Shown here piece by piece: positions 42,531 through 50,188 of a stretch of 50,188 bases of DNA. The notes under the pieces are model-generated. The model did no database searches. It was not told the origin of the DNA and saw only the letters and a list, made by a program, of their open reading frames with translations. Numbering within the stretch: the stretch's first letter is position 1; each line of letters starts with the position of its first letter. The translations under genes and the position numbers were made by a program. Origin of the DNA: Actinomycetes bacterium (GTDB lineage Bacteria; Actinomycetota; Thermoleophilia; UBA2241); contig JAKPOQ010000014.1 of NCBI GenBank assembly GCA_029547745.1, positions 1 through 50,188 of the forward strand, written 5' to 3'.

Positions 42531-43790
42531 GTGAACAACAAGCTCTGGCAGTCGCTCGCCAACTCGTGGAAGGTCCCCGAGCTGCGGGGCAAGCTGCTGT
42601 TCACGGCGGCGATGATCGCCATCTACCGGTTCGGCTGCTACGTCCCCGTGCCCGGCATCGACATCGAGGCGCTCGAGGACTTCTTCGCCAGGGGCGGCGC
42701 CGGAGTCGTCGGCTTCCTCGACTTGTTCTCTGGCGGAGCGCTTGCAAGGGTGGCGGTCTTCGCCCTCGGGATCATGCCGTACATCACGGCCTCGATCATC
42801 CTTCAACTGCTCACGGTGGTGATCCCGAAGCTCGAGGAGCTCGCCAAGGAGGGTGAGCAGGGCCAGAAGGTCATCACAAAGTACACCCGCTGGTTGACGA
42901 TCGTCCTGGCCCTCATCCAGTCCGTGGGCTACGTCTTCCTCTTCGAGAGCTACAACGCGCTTCCCGACCTCAACTGGTGGCGCAGCGTCCTCATCGTGAC
43001 GACGCTGGTCACGGGCGCGGCCGCCGTCATGTGGCTCGGCGAACTCGTGACGGCGCGCGGGATCGGCAACGGCATGTCGATCATGATCTTCATCAGCATC
43101 GTGTCGCGCATCCCGTCGGGGGCGTCGAAGCTGTTCACGCAGAGCGTCGTGTCGATCGTGCTCTTCTTGGGCATCGCCCTGGCCGTCGTGGTCGCCGTCA
43201 TCTGGATCACGACCGGTGAGCGGCGTATCCCTGTGCAGTACGCGAAGCGCGTCGTCGGGCGACGCATGATGGGCGGCCAGAGCACGTTCATCCCGCTCAA
43301 GGTCAACATGGCCGGCGTCATGCCCGTGATCTTCGCCTCGTCCGTCATGGTGATCCCGTCCACGTTCGCCCAGTTCGTCGACACCGGGGTCACCAATTTT
43401 CTGGAGAACGCGTTCAGTCCGAGCAGCTTCGCCTACCTCGTGGGTGAAGCCGTGCTGATCGTCCTGTTCACGTACTTCTACACGGCCGTGACGTTCAACC
43501 CTATCGACCAGGCCGACAACCTCAAGAAGTACGGGGGCTTCGTGCCCGGCGTGCGTCCGGGGCGGCCTACAGCCGAGTATCTCGACCGTATCCTCACCCG
43601 GCTCACGTTCCCGGGGGCGCTGTTCCTCGCCGCCATCGCTGTGCTGCCGTGGTTCTTGTATCGGTTCATGGACGTTCCGTTCTACTTCGGCGGCACGTCG
43701 CTGCTGATCGTCGTCGGCGTGGCGCTCGACACGATGCGCCAGATGGAGGCGCAGTTGCTCATGCGCCACTACGAGGGCTTCCTCAAGTAG
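42531..43790 (+). CDS. secY: Preprotein translocase subunit SecY
   Basis: 419 residues with ten membrane segments. Recognisable parts: plug-region [52 protein letters not shown] on a cytoplasmic loop and [20 protein letters not shown] before segment 9. It forms the Sec channel with SecE. GTG start, in the spc operon as usual. Confidence 0.98.
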   Translation: MNNKLWQSLANSWKVPELRGKLLFTAAMIAIYRFGCYVPVPGIDIEALEDFFARGGAGVVGFLDLFSGGALARVAVFALGIMPYITASIILQLLTVVIPKLEELAKEGEQGQKVITKYTRWLTIVLALIQSVGYVFLFESYNALPDLNWWRSVLIVTTLVTGAAAVMWLGELVTARGIGNGMSIMIFISIVSRIPSGASKLFTQSVVSIVLFLGIALAVVVAVIWITTGERRIPVQYAKRVVGRRMMGGQSTFIPLKVNMAGVMPVIFASSVMVIPSTFAQFVDTGVTNFLENAFSPSSFAYLVGEAVLIVLFTYFYTAVTFNPIDQADNLKKYGGFVPGVRPGRPTAEYLDRILTRLTFPGALFLAAIAVLPWFLYRFMDVPFYFGGTSLLIVVGVALDTMRQMEAQLLMRHYEGFLK

Positions 43791-43821
43791 CTTCGCCGGC
43801 GCTGCGCCAAGGAGGATGATC

Positions 43822-44487
43822 GTGGCACCCGACCAGCTCAACGTCGTTCTGCTGGGCGCACCCGGCGCCGGCAAGGGGACGCAAGCCGAGCGTATCGTGG
43901 CGCGCTATGGGCTGCCCCACATCTCGACGGGCGACATGCTGCGTGCGGCAGTCGCGCAGGGCACCGAGCTGGGGCTTGCGGCGAAGCGCTCCATGGACGC
44001 GGGCGAGCTCGTGCCCGACGAGGTCGTGGTCGGCATCGTGCGTGACCGGTTGGCCGACCCTGACACCGGTCGCGGCTTCCTGCTCGACGGCTTTCCGCGC
44101 ACCTTGGCGCAGGCCGAGCGGCTCGACGCGATGCTCGCCGAGGAGGGCCGTTCCATCACTCACGTGTTGCTGATCGAGGTGCCTGAGGACGAGCTCGTCC
44201 TTCGCATCGCGGGTCGTCGCTCGTGCACCGGGTGCGGCAAGCTCTACAACGTGACCTTCGACCCGCCACGCGAGGAGGGCGTCTGTGACGTCTGTGGCGC
44301 GCCTCTCTTCCAGCGCGCCGACGACAACGAAGAGACGGTCCGCAACCGTCTCGCCGTGTACCGCGACCAGACGGCGCCGCTCATCGACTACTATGACGCG
44401 AAGGGTGTGCTGAGGAAGGTCTCCGGCGGCGGCAAGCTGCCGCATGAGGTCTTCACCCAGGTGGCCGGCGTCCTCGGCGACGCGTGA
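43822..44487 (+). CDS. adk: Adenylate kinase (zinc LID type)
   Basis: 221 residues from GTG 43822, which has AAGGAGG 6 nt upstream; ATG 43816 directly abuts that site and is less likely. [14 protein letters not shown] is the P-loop, [12 protein letters not shown] the AMP site, LLDGFPRT follows, and the LID has C135, C138, C155 and C158 binding zinc. It interconverts ATP, ADP and AMP. Confidence 0.98.
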   Translation: MAPDQLNVVLLGAPGAGKGTQAERIVARYGLPHISTGDMLRAAVAQGTELGLAAKRSMDAGELVPDEVVVGIVRDRLADPDTGRGFLLDGFPRTLAQAERLDAMLAEEGRSITHVLLIEVPEDELVLRIAGRRSCTGCGKLYNVTFDPPREEGVCDVCGAPLFQRADDNEETVRNRLAVYRDQTAPLIDYYDAKGVLRKVSGGGKLPHEVFTQVAGVLGDA

Positions 44488-44491
44488 GCGT

Positions 44492-45253
44492 GTGATCATC
44501 CGCAAGTCTCAAGCCGAGGTCGCCCGTATCGCCGCCGCAGGGCGCGTGCTCGCCGACTGCATCGACCTGCTCGCCGACGCCGTCCGTCCGGGGGTGACGA
44601 CCGAAGAACTGGACCGCATCGCCGAGGCGTTCATCCGCGAGCGCGGCGGCGTGCCCACGTTCCTCGGTTACCGCGGCTTCCCGCGTTCTATCTGCGCGTC
44701 GCCCAACGACATGGTCGTGCACGGGATCCCGGGGAAGCACCGCGTGGCCGACGGCGACGTGCTGAGCCTGGACGTCGGCGTGACCATGGACGGGTTCGTC
44801 GCCGACTCGGCGATCTCCGTCCCGGTGGGGGCGGTCGACGCCGAGGCGCGGCGCCTGATGGACGTCACTCGCGAGTCCCTCGAAGCGGGACTCGCGGAGT
44901 GCCGGATCGGGCGCCGCCTTGGCGACGTCTCCCACGCCGTCCAGGAGGTCGTCGAGGCGGCGGGCTTCAGTGTGGTGCGCTCGCTCGTCGGCCACGGCGT
45001 GGGGCGGACGATGCACGAAGACCCGCAGATCCCCAACTACGGCGAACCGGGGCGCGGTCCCCGTCTCGCCGAGGGCATGGTCTTCGCTATCGAGCCCATG
45101 GTGAACGCGGGTGGCCACGAGGTCTACGTCGCCGACGACGGATGGGGCATCTATACGAGCGACGGCTCGCTTTCTGCGCACTTCGAGCACACCGTCGCGG
45201 TGACCCGGAACGGTCCCAAAGTCCTCACGCGGAGGCGTTCCGAGAAGATGTGA
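44492..45253 (+). CDS. map: Methionine aminopeptidase, type I
   Basis: 253 residues from GTG 44492, 4 nt after the adk stop; the frame is open upstream only within adk. Metal ligands are D94, D105, H168, E201 and E232 ([47 protein letters not shown]). It removes initiator Met co-translationally. No N-terminal extension. Confidence 0.97.
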   Translation: MIIRKSQAEVARIAAAGRVLADCIDLLADAVRPGVTTEELDRIAEAFIRERGGVPTFLGYRGFPRSICASPNDMVVHGIPGKHRVADGDVLSLDVGVTMDGFVADSAISVPVGAVDAEARRLMDVTRESLEAGLAECRIGRRLGDVSHAVQEVVEAAGFSVVRSLVGHGVGRTMHEDPQIPNYGEPGRGPRLAEGMVFAIEPMVNAGGHEVYVADDGWGIYTSDGSLSAHFEHTVAVTRNGPKVLTRRRSEKM

Positions 45254-45270
45254 CGTCGGCGCCCCCCGGC

Positions 45271-45301
45271 TTGGACTCGGGGTGTGCGCCTGTGGTAACA
45301 T
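45271..45301 (+). promoter_or_regulatory. Possible internal promoter before infA
   Basis: TTGGAC (45271-45276) and TAACAT (45296-45301) with a 19-bp spacer, in the 85-bp gap between map and infA. The spacing is long, so support is modest. Confidence 0.35.
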
Positions 45302-45338
45302 AGCGGGCCGCTGTCCCGTGAACCGCAAGCCAGGGAGT

Positions 45339-45560
45339 ATGGCGAACAAAGAAGAAGCGATCGAGATCGAAGGCGAGGTCGTCGAGGCTCTGCCGAACAC
45401 CATGTTCAGGGTCCACCTCGACAACGACCACGAGGTCCTCGCCCACATCTCGGGCAAGATGCGCATGAACTACATCCGCATCTTGCCCGGTGACCGCGTC
45501 AAGGTCGAACTCTCTCCGTACGACCTCACGCGCGGTCGCATCACATACCGGTTCAAGTAA
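45339..45560 (+). CDS. infA: Translation initiation factor IF-1
   Basis: 73 residues from ATG 45339 ([20 protein letters not shown]), preceded by AGGGAG. The S1-like OB fold is typical: [40 protein letters not shown] and GRITYRFK. Codons open upstream belong to the gap and include the putative promoter. Confidence 0.97.
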   Translation: MANKEEAIEIEGEVVEALPNTMFRVHLDNDHEVLAHISGKMRMNYIRILPGDRVKVELSPYDLTRGRITYRFK

Positions 45561-45628
45561 GAGCGGTCGCCGGTCACCTGTACGAAGGTGTGTCCGACGG
45601 CCGTCGTCGCGCGTGAGCGAGGGCATCC

Positions 45629-45742
45629 ATGAAGGTCAGAGCGTCAGTGAAGCCGATGTGCGAGAAGTGCAAGGTCATCCGCCGGCACGGCACGGTGCAG
45701 GTGATCTGTCCGAACCCGCGGCATCGGCAGAGGCAGGGATAG
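45629..45742 (+). CDS. rpmJ: 50S ribosomal protein L36 (zinc form)
   Basis: 37 residues starting [21 protein letters not shown]11, C14, C27 and H32 form the zinc site of the C+ form. ATG 45629; the gene lies in its usual place between infA and rpsM. Confidence 0.96.
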   Translation: MKVRASVKPMCEKCKVIRRHGTVQVICPNPRHRQRQG

Positions 45743-45746
45743 GTCG

Positions 45747-46118
45747 ATGGCACGGATCGCCGGCGTCAACATCCCGCCGCAGAAGCGGGTCGAGATCGGT
45801 CTCACCTACATCTACGGCATCGGCCGCTCGACATCCAACAAGATCCTGTCGACGGTCGGCATCGACCCCGACACCAAGGTGCGTGACCTGACCGAGGAGG
45901 AGATCCTCCGTCTGCGCGAGACCATCGACCGCGAGGTCGAGGTCGAGGGCGATCTGCGTCGCGAGCGTTCGCAGAACATCAAACGCCTCATGGACATCGG
46001 GTGCTACCGTGGCATCCGCCATCGACGCGGTCTGCCGGTCGACGGACAGCGCACGAAGACCAACGCGCGCACGCGCAAGGGACCGAAGAAGACGGTCGGC
46101 GCGAGGCGCAAGAAGTGA
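45747..46118 (+). CDS. rpsM: 30S ribosomal protein S13
   Basis: 123 residues: [34 protein letters not shown] and [21 protein letters not shown]13 forms intersubunit bridges with L5. It is 4 nt after rpmJ. Confidence 0.98.
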   Translation: MARIAGVNIPPQKRVEIGLTYIYGIGRSTSNKILSTVGIDPDTKVRDLTEEEILRLRETIDREVEVEGDLRRERSQNIKRLMDIGCYRGIRHRRGLPVDGQRTKTNARTRKGPKKTVGARRKK

Positions 46119-46156
46119 CGACGGGCGATCGCGAGAAGACGCGCAAGGAGTGACGA

Positions 46157-46555
46157 GTGGCCAAGCCGCAGAGAGCCAAGGGACGTCAGCGCCGCAGGGT
46201 GCGCAAGAACATCGCCGTCGGCCAGGCGCACATCAAGACCTCGTTCAACAACACGCTGGTGACGCTCACCGACAAGGAAGGCAACGTCATCGCGTGGGAA
46301 AGCGCCGGGTCCGTCGGCTTCAAGGGTTCGCGCAAGAGCACCCCGTACGCTGCCCAGGTGACCGCCGAATCTTGTGCCAAGAAGGGCATGGAGCATGGCC
46401 TTCAGAAGGTCGAGGTCTTCGTGCGCGGGCCCGGTGGCGGGCGCGAGACCGCCGTGCGCTCGCTCCAGGCTGCCGGCCTCGAGGTCCTCGGCGTCAAAGA
46501 CGTCACCCCTATCCCGCACAACGGCTGTCGGCCGCGCAAGCGTCGCCGCGTCTAG
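46157..46555 (+). CDS. rpsK: 30S ribosomal protein S11
   Basis: 132 residues: [40 protein letters not shown] and [23 protein letters not shown] start with AAGGAG upstream. S11 lines the E-site platform. Confidence 0.98.
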   Translation: MAKPQRAKGRQRRRVRKNIAVGQAHIKTSFNNTLVTLTDKEGNVIAWESAGSVGFKGSRKSTPYAAQVTAESCAKKGMEHGLQKVEVFVRGPGGGRETAVRSLQAAGLEVLGVKDVTPIPHNGCRPRKRRRV

Positions 46556-46567
46556 GAAGGTCGAGTC

Positions 46568-47188
46568 GTGGCCAAAGACACCTCAGCACAGTGCAAGCAG
46601 TGCCGCCGTGAGAGCGAGAAGCTGTTCCTCAAAGGCGAGCGCTGCCTCACCGACAAGTGCGCCGTCGAGCGGCGGTCCTATGCTCCGGGCGAACACGGCC
46701 GGGGACGCATCAAGCAGTCCGAGTACCTGCTGCAGCTACGCGAGAAGCAGAAGGCGCGGCGGTACTACCAGTTGCTCGAGAACCAGTTCCACCACTACTA
46801 CGAGACCGCGAGTCGCAAGCAGGGCATCACCGGCGAGAACCTGCTGCGCCTACTCGAGATGAGGCTCGACAACGTCGTGTATCGTCTCGGTTTCGGCGCT
46901 TCGCGCCGACAGGCGCGGCAGTTGGTGCGCCACGCGCATTTCCTCGTGAACGGCAAGAAGGTCGACATACCGTCGTACCAGGTACGTCCCGACGACGTCG
47001 TCTCACTGCGGCCCGACAGCAAGGCGGCCGAGACGGTGCGGGCCGCGACCGACCTCACCTCGTCGGTCGCTCCCTGGCTGCTTGCCGACCACGACAACCT
47101 GACGGGCAAGGTGCTTCGCGCTCCGGAGCGCGACGAGATCGACACGCCCGTGCAGGAACAGCTCATCGTCGAGCTCTACTCCAAGTAG
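46568..47188 (+). CDS. rpsD: 30S ribosomal protein S4 (zinc form)
   Basis: 206 residues. C9, C12, C26 and C31 near the N-terminus show the zinc C+ form; [40 protein letters not shown] (S4 RNA-binding domain) and [20 protein letters not shown] follow. In many bacteria S4 represses the alpha operon. Confidence 0.98.
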   Translation: MAKDTSAQCKQCRRESEKLFLKGERCLTDKCAVERRSYAPGEHGRGRIKQSEYLLQLREKQKARRYYQLLENQFHHYYETASRKQGITGENLLRLLEMRLDNVVYRLGFGASRRQARQLVRHAHFLVNGKKVDIPSYQVRPDDVVSLRPDSKAAETVRAATDLTSSVAPWLLADHDNLTGKVLRAPERDEIDTPVQEQLIVELYSK

Positions 47189-47234
47189 CTCGCTACTGCG
47201 ACACACCGGCGACGACGACCTGACAGGAGGCCCG

Positions 47235-48182
47235 TTGCTTCAGTTCCAGATGCCCACCATCACGCGCGAGCAGCTCGCCAACAACCGGGCGCGCTTCGAG
47301 GTCGAACCCCTCGACCGCGGCTTCGGGCACACGTTCGGCAACGCGCTGCGGAGGGTCCTGCTCTCGTCGCTCGAGGGTGCGGCCGTCAGCTCGGTGAAGA
47401 TCGAAGGCGTGGCCCACGAGTTCTCGACGGTCAAGGGGGTCAAGGAGGACGTCACCGACATCATCCTGAACCTCAAGGGCCTGGTCTGCCGTCTGCACGG
47501 CGAGATCGACGAGGTGCAGGTGCGGCTGTTCAAGGACAAGCCCGGCAAGGTCGTCGCGGCCGATATCGACATCCCCGCCGAGCTCGAGATCCTCAACCCG
47601 GACCATCAGATCGCGACGCTCTCCGAGGGTGGTGTCCTGGAGATGACGCTGACCATCCGACGCGGCACCGGATACGTGTCGGCCGAGGGCAACAAGACGC
47701 CCGACACGGTCATCGGCGACATCCCGATCGACTCCATCTTCAGCCCCATCAAGCGCGCTGCCTACCACGTCGAGAGCGCGCGTGTCGGGCAGCGTACCGA
47801 CTACGACAAGCTCATCCTCGACATCACGACCAACGGCGCGCTGAACCCGGACGAGGCCCTGCGCCAGGCGGCCGAGATCCTCGTCGACCGGCTGGCGATC
47901 TTCACCGATGCCGACCACACCCGCATGCCCGAGGACTACCTCTTCGAGGGTGTCGAGACGACGCCCGCGTCGGCCGGGGTCGACGAGGTGCTCATCGAGG
48001 ACCTCGAGCTCGGGGTGCGCTCGTACAACTGCCTTAAGCGCGAGGGCATCCAGACGGTCGGCGACCTTGTGTCGAAGACCGAGGCCGAGCTGCTCAACAT
48101 CCCGAACTTCGGCAAGAAGAGCATCGACGAGGTCAAGGAGAAGCTGTCTGCGCGGGGCCTTTCGCTGCGGGGTGAGGACTGA
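47235..48182 (+). CDS. rpoA: RNA polymerase alpha subunit
   Basis: 315 residues from TTG 47235, with AGGAGG 4 nt upstream. The N-terminal dimerisation domain has [20 protein letters not shown] and [11 protein letters not shown]; the C-terminal DNA-binding domain has [20 protein letters not shown] and [19 protein letters not shown]. The stop overlaps the rplQ ATG (TGATG). Confidence 0.98.
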   Translation: MLQFQMPTITREQLANNRARFEVEPLDRGFGHTFGNALRRVLLSSLEGAAVSSVKIEGVAHEFSTVKGVKEDVTDIILNLKGLVCRLHGEIDEVQVRLFKDKPGKVVAADIDIPAELEILNPDHQIATLSEGGVLEMTLTIRRGTGYVSAEGNKTPDTVIGDIPIDSIFSPIKRAAYHVESARVGQRTDYDKLILDITTNGALNPDEALRQAAEILVDRLAIFTDADHTRMPEDYLFEGVETTPASAGVDEVLIEDLELGVRSYNCLKREGIQTVGDLVSKTEAELLNIPNFGKKSIDEVKEKLSARGLSLRGED

Positions 48183-48532
48183 TGCGCCACCAGCGTTCGG
48201 GTCGCAAGTTCAACATGGCGTCCAGCCAGCGGCGGGCGCTGCTTTCTGGCCTGGCCTGCCAGTTGCTTGAGCACGAGAAGATCAAGACCGGCGAGGCGCG
48301 CGCCAAAGAAGTGCGCGGCGTCGTCGAACAAGCGATAAGCCTCGGTAAGCGCAACGACCTGCACGCGCGGCGTCAGGCTATTGCGCTGCTGCGCAACAAG
48401 AAGATCGTCTACAAGCTGTTCAACGACGTCGCCCCGCGCTACGAGGCGCGGAGCGGCGGCTACACGCGCATCGTGAAGCTCGGCCCCCGTCAGGGAGACG
48501 GATCCGAACAGGTGTACATCGAGCTCGTGTAA
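48182..48532 (+). CDS. rplQ: 50S ribosomal protein L17
   Basis: 116 residues: [40 protein letters not shown] and [23 protein letters not shown]. Last gene of the alpha operon. Confidence 0.97.
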   Translation: MRHQRSGRKFNMASSQRRALLSGLACQLLEHEKIKTGEARAKEVRGVVEQAISLGKRNDLHARRQAIALLRNKKIVYKLFNDVAPRYEARSGGYTRIVKLGPRQGDGSEQVYIELV

Positions 48533-48556
48533 GCGCAGGACGACGCGGCACGTGTC

Positions 48557-48588
48557 GAGGGGCGGGGGCCGTGAGGCCCCCGCCCCTC
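48557..48588 (+). terminator. Terminator of the alpha operon
   Basis: 14-bp stem GAGGGGCGGGGGCC (48557-48570) and complement (48575-48588), GTGA loop, 24 nt after the rplQ stop; the tail is GTGCC, without a T-run. The remaining 203 bp up to 48791 show no gene and no promoter I can support. Confidence 0.65.
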
Positions 48589-48791
48589 GTGCCTTCGCTG
48601 TTGGACCGGCGCGGCAGAGTCCGATGCGTGAGGTGGTGGTCGGACGGGGCGGGACCGCCTTGCAGAGGCGGGATCGACACGAGTGCGAGGGCGACTCTGC
48701 GGTCCCGGGCGTCGCGGCGGGGTCGGCCTGCCGCGTGGCTGTACCATGCGTGCCGCGTGCGCCGGGGGGGCTGCGGTAAGCTTCGTAGGAC

Positions 48792-50188
48792 ATGGCTGCC
48801 GTCAACCTTCAGAACATCCGTTTTCGCTATCCGGGCGCGGAGTGTGACGCGCTGGCCGGTCTGGACCTTACGGTGGGCGAAGGCGAGACGATCGCCGTCG
48901 TGGGCCCGAACGGCTCCGGCAAGTCGACCCTGGCCCGCGTGCTCGGCGGGCTCGCGCCGCTCTCGGCCGGCCGTGAAGCGAGCGTCTGCGGCTGCGACCT
49001 GCTGAGCGAAGCCGGACGGCTGGCCGTGCGGCGCGAGGTCGGGGTCCTCTTCCAGAACCCGGAGAACCAGCTCGTCGCCGAGCATGTCGAAGAGGACGTC
49101 GCGTTCGGCCTCGAGAACCTGGCGTGGCCTTCCGAGAGGATCCGGGCACGCACCGACGAGATGCTGGCGCGGTTCGACCTCGAGAAGCTGCGGCGCAGGG
49201 AGCCGCACCTCCTTTCGGGCGGCCAGAAGCAGCGCACGGCGCTCGCCGGCGTCCTCGCTGTTCCGCGCCGCGTGCTCGTGCTCGACGAGCCGACGGCGAT
49301 GCTCGACGCCGCTGGCCGCGACGACCTGCTCGAGGCCGTCCGCCGGCTCCGGGCCGGCGGCATGACGATCGTCGTCGTCACGCAGGAGATGGACGAGGTC
49401 GACGTCGCCGACCGCGTCGTGGCTCTCGAGCAGGGCAACGTCAGGTTCGACGGTCCGTCGGGGGAGTTCTTCGCCCGCCCGGGGATCGTCCGCCGCCTGC
49501 GCCTCGGTCTGCCCATGGCCGGAGAGGTCGCGCTGGCTCTCGCCGCCCGAGGCCGCGTGTTACGGCGCCTGCCGCTGACGCTCGCCGAGCTCGCCGACGA
49601 GTACGAGTCGGGCGGGGCGGGCGAGGGCGACCGACTGCGGCTCGATCTCGGTGACGAACCGGAGATGCGCCCGATCGCGCTCGCCGCGCGAGAGCCGTCG
49701 ACGTTCTCCAAGGTGTCCGCAGGGATCACCGGCCAGGGCATGAGTCTGCGTTGCGAGGAGGTGTCGTTCGCCTACGACGAGGGCGGGAGGCCGGTGCCGG
49801 CGCTCCGCGACGTGAGCTTCACCGTCGAGGCCGGCGCGTCGGTCGCGCTGCTCGGACCCTCGGGAGCGGGGAAGTCGACGCTGCTGCAGGTGCTCCGGGG
49901 TCTCCTTGAGCCGTCGGCCGGCCGCGTGCTCCTGGACGGCGTCGCGCCGGACGACGCGGAGGCGGCGGCGCGGCAGCGGCAGGTCGGCATCGTCTTCCAG
50001 ACGCCCGAGTTGCAGCTCTTCGCGGCCAGCGCGGCCGAGGACGTGGCCTTCGGGCCGCGGCATCTGGGCTGGTCCGAAGAGGCGGTGGAGGCGGCGGTCG
50101 ACGCCGCCCTGGAGATGGTAGGGATGCCGCGCGCCGAGTTCGGCGTGCGGCATCCCTACTCGCTGTCGGGCGGCGAGCAGCGCCGCCT
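48792..50188 (+). CDS. ecfA: Fused ECF transporter ATPase (EcfA-EcfA'), 3' end cut by window edge
   Basis: An uninterrupted frame from ATG 48792 (a TAG stop lies 6 nt upstream in frame) to the end of the window, at least 465 codons. It holds two ABC ATPase domains in one chain. Domain 1: Walker A VVGPNGSGKSTLARVL, Q-loop LFQNPENQLVAEHVEEDVAF, signature LLSGGQKQR, Walker B VLVLDEPTAMLD, switch His replaced by Gln (VVTQEMDEVD). A linker follows, then domain 2: LLGPSGAGKSTLLQVL, VFQTPELQLFAASAAEDVAF and SLSGGEQRR, cut there. FQNPxxQ is typical of ECF ATPases. EcfT is expected just outside the window. It could energise BioY and other S-components. Confidence 0.92.
   Translation, partial: MAAVNLQNIRFRYPGAECDALAGLDLTVGEGETIAVVGPNGSGKSTLARVLGGLAPLSAGREASVCGCDLLSEAGRLAVRREVGVLFQNPENQLVAEHVEEDVAFGLENLAWPSERIRARTDEMLARFDLEKLRRREPHLLSGGQKQRTALAGVLAVPRRVLVLDEPTAMLDAAGRDDLLEAVRRLRAGGMTIVVVTQEMDEVDVADRVVALEQGNVRFDGPSGEFFARPGIVRRLRLGLPMAGEVALALAARGRVLRRLPLTLAELADEYESGGAGEGDRLRLDLGDEPEMRPIALAAREPSTFSKVSAGITGQGMSLRCEEVSFAYDEGGRPVPALRDVSFTVEAGASVALLGPSGAGKSTLLQVLRGLLEPSAGRVLLDGVAPDDAEAAARQRQVGIVFQTPELQLFAASAAEDVAFGPRHLGWSEEAVEAAVDAALEMVGMPRAEFGVRHPYSLSGGEQRR

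Noticed and set aside
46106-46158. 18-bp near repeat (GCGCAAGAAGTGACGACG and GCGCAAGGAGTGACGAGT) at the end of rpsM and before rpsK
   Set aside because: Three mismatches in 18 bp and composition typical of ribosomal-protein ends; likely chance or convergence on a Shine-Dalgarno.

Overview
The window is about 50 kb of GC-rich bacterial chromosome. Most of it is a nearly unbroken ribosomal-protein and RNA-polymerase supercluster on the + strand: rpmG, tRNA-Trp, secE, nusG, rplKA, rplJL, rpoBC, rpsLG, fusA, tuf, S10, spc and alpha operons. High GC, many GTG and TTG starts, a MalT/LuxR-type regulator, an HD-GYP protein, zinc forms of L33, L36, S14 and S4, and basic Ala/Lys/Pro-rich tails all suggest a deep-branching Actinomycetota (Coriobacteriia, Thermoleophilia or Geothermincolia-like). 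This is inference; no 16S gene is present, and the Cys-rich EF-Tu insertion is something I also recall from Clostridia.

Layout. Bases 1-5450: the end of an HD-GYP phosphohydrolase on +, then on - a MalT-like regulator, birA and bioY. A perfect 36-bp palindrome resembling a BirA operator covers the bioY promoter -10, Shine-Dalgarno and start codon. Bases 5560-9827: a - strand operon of a DUF1998-type helicase, two related GNAT acetyltransferases and a LOG-like protein. Bases 10022-13418: a secreted CAP protein (-), a degenerate M23-like exported protein translationally coupled to an MTA/purine nucleoside phosphorylase (+), and a CPBP membrane protease (-). Bases 13474-48588: the translation/transcription supercluster. 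Bases 48792 to the end: a fused two-domain ECF transporter ATPase, cut by the window edge.

The supercluster is interrupted once. Between rplL and rpoB lie two genes for exported proteins, one of them frameshifted at a G6 run, with strong hairpins on both sides and a new rpoB promoter. rpoBC is therefore apparently uncoupled from the L10 leader that normally serves rplJL-rpoBC. Promoters inside the supercluster share TTGnnn and TATACT-like hexamers 17-18 bp apart and lie upstream of rpmG (two), rplJ, rpoB, rpsL and tuf.

Notable protein features: a long basic disordered N-terminus on L4 (about 170 residues) and on S17 (about 60), a Gly/Arg/Pro-rich C-terminus on S3 built on a 21-bp tandem repeat, a basic N-terminus on SecE, an acidic C-terminus on RpoB, and a four-cysteine insertion in EF-Tu. 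BioY at one end and the ECF ATPase at the other could work together as a biotin importer. I saw no CRISPR array, insertion sequence, phage gene or replication origin.
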